Origin: Burkholderiales bacterium
GTDB lineage: Bacteria > Pseudomonadota > Gammaproteobacteria > Burkholderiales > UBA6910
DNA length: 64,000 nt
NCBI GenBank assembly: GCA_026005015.1
Contig: BPKG01000002.1
Coordinates: 310,001 to 374,000, forward strand
Reading direction: 5' to 3'
Numbering within the stretch: position 1 is the stretch's first letter; every line of letters begins with the position of its first letter. Positions 63,761 to 64,000 of the stretch are shown piece by piece. The notes below the pieces were generated by a model. The model was not told where the DNA came from. It searched no databases and worked only from the letters and a program-made list of their open reading frames with translations. Made by a program: the position numbers and the translations under genes.

Positions 63761-64000
63761 TCACGGCGCCGGTGGCGGGCGGCGCAGCGCCTCGATGAGG
63801 CCGCCAGGTCGGGCGGCGCCGGCGAATCGAACCGCAGCGCGCGACCGCTGGCGGGATGGGTGAACGCGAGCGTGGCCGCGTGCAGCGCCTGCCGCCTGAA
63901 CGCGCGGCACGGCGCGGGCAGCGCCGCGTTGCGGCGGTAGACCGGGTCGCCGACGAGCGGATGGCCGATGGAGGTGAGGTGGACGCGGATCTGGTGCGTG
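63761..64000 (-). CDS. rluD: RluD-type 23S rRNA pseudouridine synthase, partial
   Basis: The visible part is the C-terminal end: [51 protein letters not shown] and [12 protein letters not shown]. The HQIRVHL motif and LVGDPVY are typical of RluD/RluC. A frameshift near 63797-63805 is needed to reach the stop at 63761-63763 ([11 protein letters not shown]). The stop overlaps the upstream GTG of pgeF. The active-site region lies beyond the window end. Confidence 0.85.
   Translation of the reverse strand, partial: HAPDPRPPHLHRPSARRRPGLPPQRGAARAVPRVQAAGAARGHARVHPSRQRSRAAVRFAGAARPGGLIEALRRPPPAP

Overview
The window is a GC-rich chromosomal segment, most likely from a denitrifying betaproteobacterium. 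It carries a class I PHA synthase locus (phaC, phaB, phaR, phasin) next to pgeF and rluD. It also has a cd1 nitrite reductase cluster, the oxygen-independent ubiquinone genes ubiUVT, and many anaerobic promoters with FNR/DNR boxes (TTGA[T/C]-N4-ATCAA). I see no rRNA, tRNA or CRISPR array. Species cannot be assigned from this sequence alone.

Layout. 0-7 kb: the end of mltB, an iron(III) ABC transporter (fbpC, fbpB, fbpA) with Fur-like boxes, a Fur-box-linked DUF2325 gene, and a VapBC-like toxin-antitoxin pair. 7-13 kb: a damaged region of visibly lower GC with a frameshifted secretin-N-like gene, broken CoA-transferase, enoyl-CoA hydratase and FAD-oxidoreductase genes, and an ISL3-type insertion sequence that ends 3 bp before narJ. 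13-17 kb: narJ and narI without narGH, then an FNR-box operon of small NnrS/oxidase-like membrane proteins, a GcvH-like lipoyl carrier, a thioredoxin-membrane fusion and a hemerythrin. 17-25 kb: ubiT, DUF116, a lipoate-ligase-like gene, ubiV, ubiU and a B12-type radical SAM gene on the minus strand, then nnrS. 25-28 kb: an IS630 remnant, a DUF123 gene and a two-subunit Rieske dioxygenase.

28-42 kb: a DNR-like regulator, then nirN, nirJ, nirH, nirG, nirDL, nirF, nirC, nirS and a NosR/NirI-type flavoprotein on the minus strand, with nirE divergent. Together these cover heme d1 synthesis and nitrite reduction to NO. A hemerythrin-DUF2249-membrane protein trio follows. 42-53 kb: ctaA and two heme-copper oxidase operons. 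The first (43.1-47.6 kb) has a CuA subunit II, a catalytic subunit in which the usual cross-linked Tyr position is Gln, ctaB and SCO. The second (47.7-53.2 kb) has two cytochrome b fusion proteins (one to ferredoxin plus NAD(P)H reductase, one to 2x[4Fe-4S] plus an MvhD/FlpD domain) and another oxidase-like subunit I without the Tyr. Both look more like NO reductases than O2 reductases, and no norCB is present in the window. 53-64 kb: housekeeping genes (pgsA-like, yoaA-like helicase, rimO), the PHA locus, a ZIP transporter, pgeF and rluD.

The parts fit one anaerobic programme: quinone made without oxygen, nitrate and nitrite reduction, NO removal by unusual heme-copper enzymes and NO-responsive proteins, all plausibly under the DNR-like regulator at 28.1 kb. 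The best candidates for undescribed systems are the cytochrome b fusion operon (47.7-53.2 kb) and the lipoyl/thiol operon (14.5-16.1 kb) with the lipoate-ligase/DUF116 gene at 17.3-18.9 kb. Many genes carry single frameshifts, several of them in homopolymer runs, so sequencing errors probably explain a good part of the apparent pseudogenes.
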